Source of the DNA: Saccharothrix sp. NRRL B-16314
GTDB lineage: Bacteria; Actinomycetota; Actinomycetes; Mycobacteriales; Pseudonocardiaceae
NCBI RefSeq assembly: GCF_000716595.1
Contig: NZ_JNXC01000024.1
Coordinates: 42,961 to 106,960, forward strand
DNA length: 64,000 bases
Direction of reading: 5' to 3'
The first letter of the stretch is position 1. The number at the start of each line of letters is the position of its first letter. The position numbers were made by a program, and so were the translations under genes. The notes under the pieces are model-generated. The model searched no databases and was not told where the DNA came from. It saw only the letters and a program-made list of their open reading frames with translations. Below, in pieces: positions 25,685-33,895 of the stretch.

Positions 25685-26233
25685 ATGAGATCGACTGGTC
25701 GGCGGGCTGTCCTGGACGCGGCCCTCGCGCTGGTCGACGAGGGAGGGCTGGACGCGGTCACGATCAGCGCGCTGACCGCCCGTTCCGGGGTGTCCAACGG
25801 CAGCGTCTACCACCACTTCGGCAGCCGGGCCGGTGTGTTCGCGGTGCTGTACGGGGAGAGCTTCGCGCACTGCGTTGCGGCGATGACCCCGGCGCTGGAC
25901 GTCGGCGACGCGGAGAAGGCCGTGCGGGCGATGGTGGTCCGGTACCTGGAGTGGGTGGTCGGGAACCCCGGCCGGGCCAGGTTCCTGTACGCCGCGCCGC
26001 TGACCGCCGATCCGGCCGTGAAAGCCGAGGTGTTCGCGCCGGTCGCGCGCTGGTTCGGCGCCCGGATGGCGGCGGGTGAACTGCGGGAGATCCCGTTGTG
26101 GGCGTTGGACCCCGTCGTGATGGGCCCCGCGCACGAGTGCGCCCGGCGGTTCCTGGTCGGCGGCCTTGACCTGGGCGTGGCGGGCGAGTTCGTCGGTGAT
26201 GCGGTGTGGGCGGCGGTCGCGCCCGTAGGGTGA
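25685..26233 (+). CDS. TetR-family transcriptional regulator
   Basis: The 182-residue protein has an N-terminal TetR helix-turn-helix (VTISALTARSGVSNGSVYHHFGSRAGVF) and an all-helical ligand domain. It is divergent from the acyl-CoA ligase, and its start matches a leaderless promoter abutting the palindrome at 25659, pointing to control of both genes. The ligand is probably a fatty acyl-CoA, by context. Confidence 0.9.
   Translation: MRSTGRRAVLDAALALVDEGGLDAVTISALTARSGVSNGSVYHHFGSRAGVFAVLYGESFAHCVAAMTPALDVGDAEKAVRAMVVRYLEWVVGNPGRARFLYAAPLTADPAVKAEVFAPVARWFGARMAAGELREIPLWALDPVVMGPAHECARRFLVGGLDLGVAGEFVGDAVWAAVAPVG
26226..26231 (+). promoter_or_regulatory. -10 box TAGGGT, leaderless
   Basis: TAGGGT ends 7 bases before ATG 26238. 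It lies over the stop codon region of the TetR gene, so the next gene has its own promoter. Confidence 0.45.
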
Positions 26234-26237
26234 TCGC

Positions 26238-26645
26238 ATGGCCACTTGGGGCGACCTCGCCGCATACGTGCACGACACCTATGACGTGATCTCGGAGAAC
26301 GAGGACGAGATCAGGATCCTGTTCAACTTCGAGCAGTTCGACGAGGACGACGAGCGGACCCAGGTGGTCGTCCTGGTCCGCGAGGTGCTCGACAAGCTGC
26401 ACGAGTGGGTGCAGATCGCGTCGCCGATCGGGCTCGCGGCGAACGTCGACCTGCACGCGTTCCTGTCCGAGGTCGGGAACTCGACCATCGCGTGCGGAGC
26501 GGCGGTCATGGGGGACCACGTCGTGCTGCGGCACTCGTTGCCGCTGAAGGACCTCGACATCCACGAGTTCACCGAACCGCTGGCGTTGCTCGCGGGGACG
26601 GCGGACCGGCTGGAGGAGACGTTCTTCGGGGGCGACAACTACTAG
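26238..26645 (+). CDS. YbjN/CesT-fold chaperone-like protein
   Basis: A 135-residue acidic protein whose pattern (ILFNFEQFDEDDERTQVVVLVREV, then FLSEVGNSTIACGAAVMGDHVVLRHSLPL) fits the YbjN/type III chaperone-like fold of small actinobacterial proteins. Such proteins bind partners or peptides; no enzyme motif is present. The start is set by the leaderless -10. The role of this copy is unknown. Confidence 0.65.
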   Translation: MATWGDLAAYVHDTYDVISENEDEIRILFNFEQFDEDDERTQVVVLVREVLDKLHEWVQIASPIGLAANVDLHAFLSEVGNSTIACGAAVMGDHVVLRHSLPLKDLDIHEFTEPLALLAGTADRLEETFFGGDNY

Positions 26646-26647
26646 GA

Positions 26648-26962
26648 GTGCCGGCGGGTACGAGTGCACGACCACCCAGGTGCACGACCACCCAGGTGCG
26701 CGCCGGCCTGGGGGAGCGGCGGCTCGTCGCCGCCGTGCGGTCCCTGTTCGTGCGGCACGAAGTCCTGCGCCGCGACGGCTTCACCGCCGAGTCGTGCGTC
26801 CACCGGATCGCGCTGCCCGCCCTTGCGGGGCGTCTGGTGCCGGCGGTGCGGAGCGACGTGCTGACCGCGCTGCCGTGGCACGTCCTGCTGCCCGGTCTGG
26901 TGTCGGCGTGGACGGCGAGCGCCCACCTCCGGGCCCGGCAGGTCCCCGTTCCCACGCCCTGA
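26648..26962 (+). CDS. Small basic hypothetical protein
   Basis: Codon use is strongly G/C in third position from about 26696 to the stop, indicating real coding. GTG 26648 gives 104 residues but passes through a 16-bp tandem duplication, and GTG 26696, right after it, is an equally good start (88 residues). The product is Arg/Val/Leu rich with no recognised domain. It may be a remnant of a longer gene whose 5' end was scrambled. Confidence 0.45.
   Translation: MPAGTSARPPRCTTTQVRAGLGERRLVAAVRSLFVRHEVLRRDGFTAESCVHRIALPALAGRLVPAVRSDVLTALPWHVLLPGLVSAWTASAHLRARQVPVPTP
26664..26695. repeat. 16-bp tandem duplication
   Basis: GTGCACGACCACCCAG occurs twice back to back. Sixteen is not a multiple of three, so a copy-number change would shift the frame of any ORF reading through it. 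Confidence 0.9.
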
Positions 26963-26967
26963 AGCCG

Positions 26968-27024
26968 TTGACAGCGGGTGTCCCGGGGTGCTGTGATCCA
27001 CGCAACAGATAGGAAACTTTCCTA
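26968..27024 (+). promoter_or_regulatory. Promoter and operator of the GH5 gene
   Basis: TTGACA (26968-26973) is followed after 18 bases by TGTGAT (26992-26997), a fair -10. TAGGAAACTTTCCTA (27010-27024) is a perfect inverted repeat around a single C just past the expected start, one of few AT-rich spots here, and probably binds a regulator of secreted-enzyme genes. Confidence 0.5.
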
Positions 27025-27080
27025 ACTGAATCCGCCGCCAGCGGTTTCACCCCCCATCCCTGACCTGTGGGAGGCACCCT

Positions 27081-28526
27081 GTGGCACCACCTTCGTCCCG
27101 TTCACGATTGCTGGGCGGACCCGTCCTCGTGGCGACCCTGCTCACCGCGTTCGCCGTGCCGACGTCCGGCTGGGCACAGCCCGCGGCGCTCGCCGTCACC
27201 GAGCACCAGGCGGAGACCGCGACCATCTCCCAGGGCCTGGCCGAGTCCAACCACGCCGGCTACACCGGCGCCGGGTTCGTCAACTACGACAACGCGGCCG
27301 GTTCCTACGTCGAGTTCACCGTCGGCGCGGCCTCGGCCGGTCCGGTGACCCTGAACCTCAGGTACGCCAACGGAACCACCACCAACCGGCCGATGGCCGT
27401 CTCCGTCAACGGCGGTGCGGCCGTGAGCGTGGCGTTCCCCGGCACCGGCGCGTGGAGCACGTGGCGCACCGCGACCGCGTCCACGACCCTGGCCGCCGGC
27501 ACGAACCGCATCCGCGCCACCGCGACGACGTCCAACGGCGGCCCCAACCTGGACCGGCTCACCGTCGACACCGGCACCGTCGGCGTCGGTCGCCCCGCTG
27601 ACGTCAACGGGCAGCTGCGGGCGTGCGGCGTGAAGCTGTGCAACCAGTACGGGCAGCCGATCCAGTTGCGCGGCATGAGCACCCACGGCATCCAGTGGTA
27701 CTCGCAGTGCGTGAAGACCGCGTCCCTCGACGCGCTGGCGTCCGACTGGGGCGCCGACGTTTTGCGGATCTCCATGTACGTGCAGGAAGGCGGGTACGAG
27801 ACGGACCCGCGCCGGTTCACCGACATGGTGCACGGGTACATCGAGGAGGCGACGCGGCGCGGCATGTACGCGCTGGTCGACTGGCACCAGCTCGACCCCG
27901 GCGACCCGAACGCCAACATCTCGTCGGCGCGCACGTTCTTCACCGAGGTCGCGTCGCGGCACCGGGACAAGACCAACATCATCTACGACATCGCGAACGA
28001 GCCGAACACCGTGTCGTGGGCGGGGATCAAGTCCTACGCGGAGCAGATGATCCCGGTGATCCGGGCGCAGGACCCGGACGGCGTGGTGTTCGTCGGCACG
28101 CACGGGTGGGGCTCGCTCGGCATCTCGGACGGCCGCAGCGAGCAGGACATCGTCGACAACCCGATCAACGCCACGAACTTCATGTACACGTTCCACTTCT
28201 ACGCGGCGTCGCACCAGGACGAGTACTTCGCCGCGTTGCAGCGGGCGGCGTCGCGGCTCCCGATCTTCGTGACCGAGTTCGGCACCCAGACGTACACGGG
28301 TGACGGCGGCAACGACTTCGCGTACAGCCAGAAGTACCTGGACTTCCTGGCCGCGAACAAGATCGGCTGGACGAACTGGAACTTCTCCGACGACTTCCGG
28401 TCGGGTGCGGTGTTCAAGGAGGGCACCTGCGCCGGCTCCACGTTCACCGGCACGACCGTCCTGAAGCCCGCCGGCGTCTGGATCCGCGACCGGATGCGCA
28501 CCCCGGACAACTTCCCGACGAGCTGA
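27081..28526 (+). CDS. Secreted GH5 endoglucanase-like enzyme with N-terminal CBM
   Basis: A 481-residue exported enzyme. Residues 1-35 are a signal peptide, about 36-165 a CBM6/35-type beta-sandwich (EHQAETATISQG, SNGGPNLDRLTV), and 180-470 a GH5 barrel. IANEPN near residue 308 carries the acid/base Glu and VTEFG near 399 the nucleophile; WTNWNFSD provides a typical substrate-stacking Trp. The GH5_2 cellulase subfamily seems closest. GTG 27081 follows GGGAGG at a good distance. A palindrome overlaps the promoter. With the GH16 and LPMO genes it forms a polysaccharide-degrading set. Confidence 0.88.
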   Translation: MAPPSSRSRLLGGPVLVATLLTAFAVPTSGWAQPAALAVTEHQAETATISQGLAESNHAGYTGAGFVNYDNAAGSYVEFTVGAASAGPVTLNLRYANGTTTNRPMAVSVNGGAAVSVAFPGTGAWSTWRTATASTTLAAGTNRIRATATTSNGGPNLDRLTVDTGTVGVGRPADVNGQLRACGVKLCNQYGQPIQLRGMSTHGIQWYSQCVKTASLDALASDWGADVLRISMYVQEGGYETDPRRFTDMVHGYIEEATRRGMYALVDWHQLDPGDPNANISSARTFFTEVASRHRDKTNIIYDIANEPNTVSWAGIKSYAEQMIPVIRAQDPDGVVFVGTHGWGSLGISDGRSEQDIVDNPINATNFMYTFHFYAASHQDEYFAALQRAASRLPIFVTEFGTQTYTGDGGNDFAYSQKYLDFLAANKIGWTNWNFSDDFRSGAVFKEGTCAGSTFTGTTVLKPAGVWIRDRMRTPDNFPTS

Positions 28527-28537
28527 CGTCCCCCGGC

Positions 28538-28565
28538 CGGGGTGCGGCCCGCGCGCCGCACCCCG
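28538..28565 (+). terminator. Hairpin terminator after GH5
   Basis: CGGGGTGCGGC and GCCGCACCCCG form a perfect 11-bp GC-rich stem with a 6-nt loop, 11 bases after the stop codon. Confidence 0.7.
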
Positions 28566-28641
28566 ACGGGTCCGCCGACGGCTGATCCGCTCACAGCAGC
28601 GGGACCGGTGGAGTGCGGCGCGGAGTCGGCATTGTCGGGGC

Positions 28642-29265
28642 ATGACCGACAACGACAAGCACTCCCTGTTCGACCACCGACTCCGAGAACGCTTCCTCAG
28701 CCGACGGGTGCTGGTCCTCGACGGACCGCTCGACGACGACAACGGGACGGTGCTGGCCACCCAGCTGCTCTCGCTCGCCGCCGAGGACCCCGGCAAGGAC
28801 ATCGCGCTGTGGATCCACTCGCCGGGCGGCTCGGTGCCCGCGATGCTGGCCATCCGCGACGTGATGCGGCTCGTGCCGTGCGACGTGTCGACGCTCGCGC
28901 TGGGCCTGGCGTGCAGCGCCGGGCAGTTCCTGCTGTCCGCGGGCACACCGGGCAAGCGCTTCGCCCTGCCCCACGCCCGCATCCTGATGCACCAGGGCTC
29001 GGCGGGGATCAGCGGGTCGGCGGTCGAGGTGCAGGTGCAGGCGGACGACCTGCGGCACACCCGGGACACGGTGCTCGGGCTCATCGCGGAGGACACCGGT
29101 CAGCCGATCGACCGGATCTTCACCGACTCGCTGCACGACCGCTGGTTCACCACCGCGGAGGCGCTCGAGTACGGCTTCATCGACCACGTCGTCGGCAGTC
29201 TCGGCCAGATCGTGCCGGTGCGCACGCAGGAACTCGGCCTCGGCACGAGGGGGGTCCTCGCGTGA
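28642..29265 (+). CDS. ClpP-family protease subunit with intact triad
   Basis: A 207-residue ClpP subunit. The Ser-His-Asp triad reads S92 (LACSAGQ), H117 (ILMHQG) and D166 (SLHDRW), all at the expected places, though the sequence around Ser (CSAG rather than ASMG) is unusual. ClpP subunits form 14-mers that degrade unfolded proteins delivered by Clp ATPases. The stop overlaps the next gene (GTGA), so both subunits are produced together. A ClgR/PopR-like regulator lies convergently just downstream, matching the accessory clpP operons of Streptomyces rather than the housekeeping pair, which would sit next to clpX and tig. Confidence 0.9.
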   Translation: MTDNDKHSLFDHRLRERFLSRRVLVLDGPLDDDNGTVLATQLLSLAAEDPGKDIALWIHSPGGSVPAMLAIRDVMRLVPCDVSTLALGLACSAGQFLLSAGTPGKRFALPHARILMHQGSAGISGSAVEVQVQADDLRHTRDTVLGLIAEDTGQPIDRIFTDSLHDRWFTTAEALEYGFIDHVVGSLGQIVPVRTQELGLGTRGVLA

Positions 29266-29852
29266 GCACCTACACCATTCCCAACGTCATCACCCGCAGC
29301 GTGAGCGGCGAGCGGATCATGGACGTCTACTCGCACCTGCTGTCCGAGCGGATCGTCTACCTCGGCACCGCGATCGACTCCGGGGTGGCCAACGCGCTGA
29401 TCGCCCAACTGCTCTACCTGGAGGCGGACAACCCGGATCGCGAGATCAACCTGTACATCAACAACGAGGGCGGCGACCCGTCCGCGATGCTCGCGCTGTA
29501 CGACACCATCCGCTACATCAAGGCGCCCGTGGCGACGACGTGCGTCGGCCAGGCGGTCGCGGCCGGTGCGGTGCTGTTGGCGGCGGGCCAGGCCGGGCAC
29601 CGCTTCGTGCTGCCCCACACCCGGGTGGTGCTGCACCAGCCCGCGGCGCAGGGCCGCGGCACGATCCCGGACCTCATCCTCCAGGCCGACGAGGTGGTCC
29701 GGGTGCGCACCCAGCTGGAGGGGATCCTCTCCCTGCACACCGGTCGCGACGTGGCGGAACTGCGGCACGACACCGACCGGGACCGCGTGTTCGACGCGGT
29801 GGACGCCGTCGCCTACGGGCTCGCGGACCACGTCCTCGAACACCGGGTCTGA
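29262..29852 (+). CDS. ClpP paralogue lacking the catalytic serine
   Basis: The 196-residue ClpP-fold protein keeps H125 (VVLHQP) and the Asp region (TDRDRVF), but the nucleophile position reads GQAVAAGA where active ClpPs have GQAASMGA, so Ser is replaced by Ala at 100. It is presumably a structural or regulatory subunit that forms mixed rings with the upstream ClpP. GTG 29262 overlaps the stop of that gene. N-terminal IPNVITRSVSGER is a normal ClpP start, so the gene is not degraded. Streptomyces accessory ClpPs are known to include ones with incomplete triads. Confidence 0.9.
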   Translation: MSTYTIPNVITRSVSGERIMDVYSHLLSERIVYLGTAIDSGVANALIAQLLYLEADNPDREINLYINNEGGDPSAMLALYDTIRYIKAPVATTCVGQAVAAGAVLLAAGQAGHRFVLPHTRVVLHQPAAQGRGTIPDLILQADEVVRVRTQLEGILSLHTGRDVAELRHDTDRDRVFDAVDAVAYGLADHVLEHRV

Positions 29853-29856
29853 GGCG

Positions 29857-30177
29857 TCACGCGGCCAGGAGCACGGGGCCCGTGCCGCGCTGTCGCCGGA
29901 CGTCGCTCGCGATGTCGGCGAGCAGGTCGACCAGTCCGACGTCGAGCGCACCGGCGACCGCGGCGATCATCTCGCTGGACGGCTCCTTGCGACCGCGTTC
30001 GATCTCCGACAGGTACTGCGGCGAGATGCCGGCCCGCTCCGCGACGTCGACGAGCCGGCTGCCCCGCTCCTCCCTGGCCGCTCGCAGGCTCCGCCCCAGC
30101 GCCACGCGCCACAACGGTTCCGGCTCGCGCTCCGGCGTGCGGGCGCGCTTCTGGTGGAAGGGGAGGATGTCCGCCAT
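29857..30177 (-). CDS. ClgR/PopR-like XRE regulator of clpP
   Basis: The 106-residue protein has a central XRE helix-turn-helix with the ISPQYLSEIERGRKEPSSE signature shared by ClgR/PopR activators of clp genes, and a C-terminal GTGPVLLAA tail. PopR and ClgR are themselves degraded through C-terminal Ala motifs by ClpP in Streptomyces, giving feedback, and this tail ends LLAA. Its gene is convergent with the clpP pair, 4 bases from their end. ATG 30177 is the likely start. Control of the adjacent clpP operon is inferred. Confidence 0.75.
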   Translation of the reverse strand: MADILPFHQKRARTPEREPEPLWRVALGRSLRAAREERGSRLVDVAERAGISPQYLSEIERGRKEPSSEMIAAVAGALDVGLVDLLADIASDVRRQRGTGPVLLAA

Positions 30178-30251
30178 ACCGTCATCCTGACCCAGCCCCC
30201 GTCCGCCGGGCGGCGGTTCCGCTCCCGGCGGAACGCCGCCGCTCGGGCTGA

Positions 30252-30797
30252 TCACTCCACCCGCGGCGGGCCGGCGGTCTCGGAGAGCAGTTCGAAGAGG
30301 GCGTACGCGGACCTGAGGTGGTCGGGTTCTTCGGTGAAGTGCGCGCCGTGGAGGTGGGTGTAGAGGACGACGGCGGGGCCGTTGGGGAGGGTGAAGCGGG
30401 TCAGCGGGTGGTCGGCGCCGGGCTGCGCGGTGTGGGGGATGCGGCGGAGGGTGACGTCGGTGCGGTCGACGGTGGTGCCGTCCGGCACGTAGGCGGTGCA
30501 GCGGTCGGGGTCGAGGTGTGCGAGGGCGGGGTGGATGCCCAGTGGCGCGAAGAGGTCGATGCGGTCGGCGATGCGGCACAGCACGTTGATCACGCTGGTG
30601 GCCGTGGTGCCCCAGGGGCACCACAGGGTCGGCTCGGGCGCCGGCGCGTCGGTGATGCCGTCCTCCAGTTGCCGGAGGTAGTCCGCGGAGTGGCCGGTGC
30701 GGGCGGCCAGTTCGGCCACGGTCAGCCCGGAGGCTTCGCGGACGCGGCGCAGTTCGTGGCCGAGCAGGCGCGCTTGCAGCGTGGGTTGGGGGTTCAT
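30252..30797 (-). CDS. XRE-family HTH protein of a WhiJ-like group
   Basis: The 181-residue protein has an N-terminal XRE domain (ELRRVREASGLTVAELAARTGHSADYLRQLE) and a C-terminal region without a recognised domain. Its ATG overlaps the stop of the next upstream gene (TGATG). It lies beside a DUF5753/DUF397 pair, so the group resembles the paralogous whiJ-type clusters of actinomycetes, which control development and antibiotic production. Confidence 0.7.
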   Translation of the reverse strand: MNPQPTLQARLLGHELRRVREASGLTVAELAARTGHSADYLRQLEDGITDAPAPEPTLWCPWGTTATSVINVLCRIADRIDLFAPLGIHPALAHLDPDRCTAYVPDGTTVDRTDVTLRRIPHTAQPGADHPLTRFTLPNGPAVVLYTHLHGAHFTEEPDHLRSAYALFELLSETAGPPRVE

Positions 30798-31093
30798 CAG
30801 GCAGTCGCCTTCGGTGTCGGTGCGGACGGGAGTCGGGTGCGGGCGGTGGCCGGCTCGCTCTCCCCGGCCGCCCGCGGCCACGGGAACACCCGGATGCCCT
30901 CGGACTCCCGCCACGCCACGTCGCAGCAACGGCAGGTGGGCCAGCAGCCGTGGGGAGACCGGGGTGGCGGCTCGTGCGGCACCGTCACCTCCAGTCCGCA
31001 CAGCGTCCGGCCGTCGTCACGGGCCACCAGCGCGGCGGGTATCGCGTGCCGCAGCCCTTCGTGCGGCAGCCAGCGGTAAGCGCGGACGCCCAT
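30797..31093 (-). CDS. Small zinc-finger-like protein
   Basis: The 98-residue product contains TLCG...HGCWPTCRCCDVAW, a Cys/His cluster that could bind zinc, preceded by RWLPHEGLRHAIP. This pattern is common in small proteins beside DUF397/XRE genes of actinomycetes. The stop overlaps the ATG of the XRE gene, implying coupling. Function is unknown. The start ATG 31093 is uncertain because upstream in-frame codons lack a stop for some distance. Confidence 0.5.
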   Translation of the reverse strand: MGVRAYRWLPHEGLRHAIPAALVARDDGRTLCGLEVTVPHEPPPRSPHGCWPTCRCCDVAWRESEGIRVFPWPRAAGESEPATARTRLPSAPTPKATA

Positions 31094-31249
31094 CACGACG
31101 TCGTTCCTGGCATGGGACCACCTCCGCAATCGGTCTACCGCGAACGTACTGGGTTCATTTCCCTCCAGGAAGTACCCCATGGAGTGAACCTGAAAGGTGA
31201 ATCCGACGATAAGCTCGGCCCGGCGTCCCAGAACCCGAGGAGGAACGCT

Positions 31250-32113
31250 GTGCCCAGTACGCAGACCCGTCGCAAGCGCCGGCTTGGCGAGTACCTGGCC
31301 GGGTTGCGGAAGACGTCGTCCCAGGACCCGGTGTCCGTCGCCGGCATCCTGCGGAAGTCGCCCGCGACGGTCAGCAAGATCGAGAACGGCCACGTCCGCC
31401 CGGACTTCCCGACGCTCTCGGTGCTCCTCGCGCTCTACAACGCCGGTGACGAGCAGCGGCAGACGGCCGAGTCGCTGTGGGAGGACGCCGTCGAGGAAGC
31501 GGCGAAGATCGAGCTCACGACGGACATGAGCCCGAAGTACCGGGCTTTCCTGCGCTCGGAGACCGACGCGGAGTCGGCGCGGACGCTCCAGCAGACCGTC
31601 ATCCCCGGCCTGCTCCAGACGCACCGCTACGCCACCGCCATCCACGTCGCCGAGCGGCGGTTCCAGACGAGCAAGCGCTCCCTGGAGAAGTCGGTGGCGT
31701 CCCGCATGGCGCGCCAGCAGCGGCTCGTCGACGACCGCGACCCGCTCGTCCTGCACGCGGTCCTCGACGAGGCGGTCCTCCACCGCGTCGTCGGCGGGCC
31801 GGAGGTCATGGCCGAGCAGTTGCGCCACCTGCTCACCAGGGCCGAAGCGCCGAACATCACGGTCCAGGTGCTGCCCTACCGGGCGGGCGCCCACGGCGTC
31901 ATGACCAGTGCCATCACGATCCTCGGCTTCGAGGACCCGGGCGACCCGGATTCCGTCTACCTGGAGTACCACGGCGGCGGTCGGTGGATCGAGGATGAGG
32001 AAGCCGTCGCGAACTACGTGGCGGAGTTCGAAGCCCTGGCCGCCTCGGCGCTGCCGGCCGAGGAGTCGGCGGCACTCGTGCGGGAGGTGGCCGCGGAGAT
32101 GGAGGGACCATGA
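31250..32113 (+). CDS. XRE-family regulator with DUF5753
   Basis: A 287-residue WhiJ-type protein: N-terminal XRE helix-turn-helix (LGEYLAGLRKTSSQDPVSVAGILRKSPATVSKIENG) and C-terminal DUF5753 (about 100-280, QQTVIPGLLQT and TVQVLPYRAG). GTG 31250 has GAGGAGG 5 bases upstream. The stop overlaps the DUF397 gene (ATGA). In the abaA/whiJ paradigm such pairs antagonise each other, the DUF397 protein relieving the DNA-binding partner. Confidence 0.85.
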   Translation: MPSTQTRRKRRLGEYLAGLRKTSSQDPVSVAGILRKSPATVSKIENGHVRPDFPTLSVLLALYNAGDEQRQTAESLWEDAVEEAAKIELTTDMSPKYRAFLRSETDAESARTLQQTVIPGLLQTHRYATAIHVAERRFQTSKRSLEKSVASRMARQQRLVDDRDPLVLHAVLDEAVLHRVVGGPEVMAEQLRHLLTRAEAPNITVQVLPYRAGAHGVMTSAITILGFEDPGDPDSVYLEYHGGGRWIEDEEAVANYVAEFEALAASALPAEESAALVREVAAEMEGP

Positions 32114-32301
32114 CCAGATTCGGCGAGTTCAGGAAGTCGAGCCACAGCGGCGCGCAGAACGAGTGCGTCGAAGTGGCGGTCGCGGGTGAACGCCTCGGCA
32201 TCCGTGACAGCAAGAACCCGGACGGGCCCGTGCTGACCTGGCCGCGGGCCACGCTCGGCCGCCTCGTGGCCGCTGTCGCGGAGAGCCGACCGGCGGGCTG
32301 A
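32110..32301 (+). CDS. DUF397 small protein
   Basis: The 63-residue protein has the DUF397 pattern: FRKSSHSGAQNECVEVAV, then IRDSKNPDGPVLTW. It is coupled by ATGA overlap to the XRE/DUF5753 gene. Such proteins are partners of whiJ-type regulators. Confidence 0.9.
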   Translation: MTRFGEFRKSSHSGAQNECVEVAVAGERLGIRDSKNPDGPVLTWPRATLGRLVAAVAESRPAG

Positions 32302-32331
32302 CCGGCGGGCTGACCGACCGGTGCCCGACCC

Positions 32332-32373
32332 GGGACCGGGTGCCCGCCGAACCACCCGGCGGCACCCGGTCCC
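32332..32373. terminator. Bidirectional hairpin terminator
   Basis: GGGACCGGGTGCC and GGCACCCGGTCCC form a perfect 13-bp stem with a 16-nt loop, between the convergent DUF397 and glutamate-cysteine ligase genes. Confidence 0.75.
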
Positions 32374-32395
32374 GCACCGGCCGGCGCGCGTCACG

Positions 32396-33874
32396 TCAGG
32401 ACACCGGCCAGGTGTGCACGGGCTCGTTGGTGTGCATGAGGTCCCGGTACGCCCGCAGCATCCGCCGCAACGCCTCCGGCCGGTCCAGGGCGGTGTGGTC
32501 GTAGTGGCGGTGGAAGGTGCGGGCCTGCCAGGTCGCGCCGTTCATCCCGGTCAGGCACCGCTGTTCGATCACCCCGAGCAGCCGGTCCCGCTCGGCGGCG
32601 TCCACCTTCATCCGGACCAACCCCTCGTGCGCCAACGGCAGCAGCCGCCGGAGCACCAGCTCCACCGCCGGCACCGTGCCCAGCCCCGGCCAGTACACCT
32701 GCGCGTCGATCCCCGCCCGCGCGCCGGCGACGAAGTTGTCCTCGGCCGCGCTGAACGACATCTGCGACCAGAGCGGCCGTTCCTCCTCGGCCAGCATCCG
32801 CACCAGCCCGTAGTAGAACGCCCCGTTCGCCAGCATGTCGACCACCGTCGGCCCGGCCGGCAGCGTCCGGTTCTCCACCCGCAGGTGCGGCTGGTCCCGG
32901 ACCACGTCGTACACCGGCCGGTTCCACCGGTAGATGGTCCCGTTGTGCAGCCGCAGCTCCGCCAACGACGGCGTGTCACCGCGCTCCAGCACCTGCACCG
33001 GGTCTTCCTCGTCGCAGATCGGCAGCAGCGCCGGGAAGTACCGGACGTTCTCCTCGAACAGGTCGAAGATCGACGTGATCCAGCGCTCCCCGAACCACAC
33101 CCGCGGCCGGACGCCCTGCTCCTTCAGCTCGTCGCTGCGCGTGTCCGTGGCCTGCTGGAACAGCGCGATCCGGGTCTCCCGCCACAGCTCCTTGCCGAGC
33201 AGGAACGGAGAGTTGGCCCCGATCGCGACCTGTACGCCGGCGATCGCCTGCGCCGCGTTCCAGTACGCCGGGAACGACTCCGGCGACACCTGCAGGTGGA
33301 ACTGCACGCTCGTGCAGGCCGCCTCCGGCACGATCGAGTCGGCGGTCAGCTGCAACCGCTCGACCCCGTTGATCCCGATGTGCAGGTCCTCGCCCCGCGC
33401 CGCCAGCACCTGCTCGTTCAGCAACGCGTACCGCGGGTTGCCGGACAGCGCGGACACGGCCAGGTGCTTCGGCTGCAACGTCGGCAGGATCCCGATCATC
33501 ACCATGTGCGCGTCCACGCCGCGCGCCTTGTGCTCGGCCTCGTTCAAGGACGTCCGCACGACGTCCTCGAACTCGGTGATCCCGCCGGCGGTCAGCAACC
33601 GGGGCGCGACGTTGATCTCCAGGTTCCACTGGCCGAGCTCGGTCACGAAGTCCGGGTCGCAGATCGCCTCCAGCGCCTCGGCGTTGCGCATCGCCGGGTC
33701 GCCCGCGTCGTCCACCAGGTTGAGCTCGATCTCCATCCCGGTGGTCGGCCGGTCGAACTCGAACCGCGACTCCTCCAGCATCCGGGCGAACACGTCCAGG
33801 CAGCGGCGCACCTTCGTGCGGTAGCGCGTCCGGTCGTCCCGGGTGAACTGCTGTCGCCCGACCTCGTCACCCAT
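32396..33874 (-). CDS. Glutamate-cysteine ligase family protein (GCS2/YbdK-like)
   Basis: The 492-residue protein has the GCS2 fold: TTGMEIELNLVDD with metal-binding acidic residues, LGQWNLEINVAP and ACTSVQFHLQV. Family members join glutamate to cysteine or another amine using ATP. Actinomycetes make mycothiol rather than glutathione, so the substrate may differ. ATG 33874 follows GGAAGG. The next genes upstream form a separate operon, 22 bases away. Confidence 0.8.
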   Translation of the reverse strand: MGDEVGRQQFTRDDRTRYRTKVRRCLDVFARMLEESRFEFDRPTTGMEIELNLVDDAGDPAMRNAEALEAICDPDFVTELGQWNLEINVAPRLLTAGGITEFEDVVRTSLNEAEHKARGVDAHMVMIGILPTLQPKHLAVSALSGNPRYALLNEQVLAARGEDLHIGINGVERLQLTADSIVPEAACTSVQFHLQVSPESFPAYWNAAQAIAGVQVAIGANSPFLLGKELWRETRIALFQQATDTRSDELKEQGVRPRVWFGERWITSIFDLFEENVRYFPALLPICDEEDPVQVLERGDTPSLAELRLHNGTIYRWNRPVYDVVRDQPHLRVENRTLPAGPTVVDMLANGAFYYGLVRMLAEEERPLWSQMSFSAAEDNFVAGARAGIDAQVYWPGLGTVPAVELVLRRLLPLAHEGLVRMKVDAAERDRLLGVIEQRCLTGMNGATWQARTFHRHYDHTALDRPEALRRMLRAYRDLMHTNEPVHTWPVS

Positions 33875-33895
33875 GCCGCCGCCTTCCCGCCGTGA

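Noticed and set aside
27102-29096. Open frame of 664 codons on the minus strand
   Set aside because: It is antisense to GH5 and ClpP genes that are clearly coding; its composition is biased and no motif is seen.
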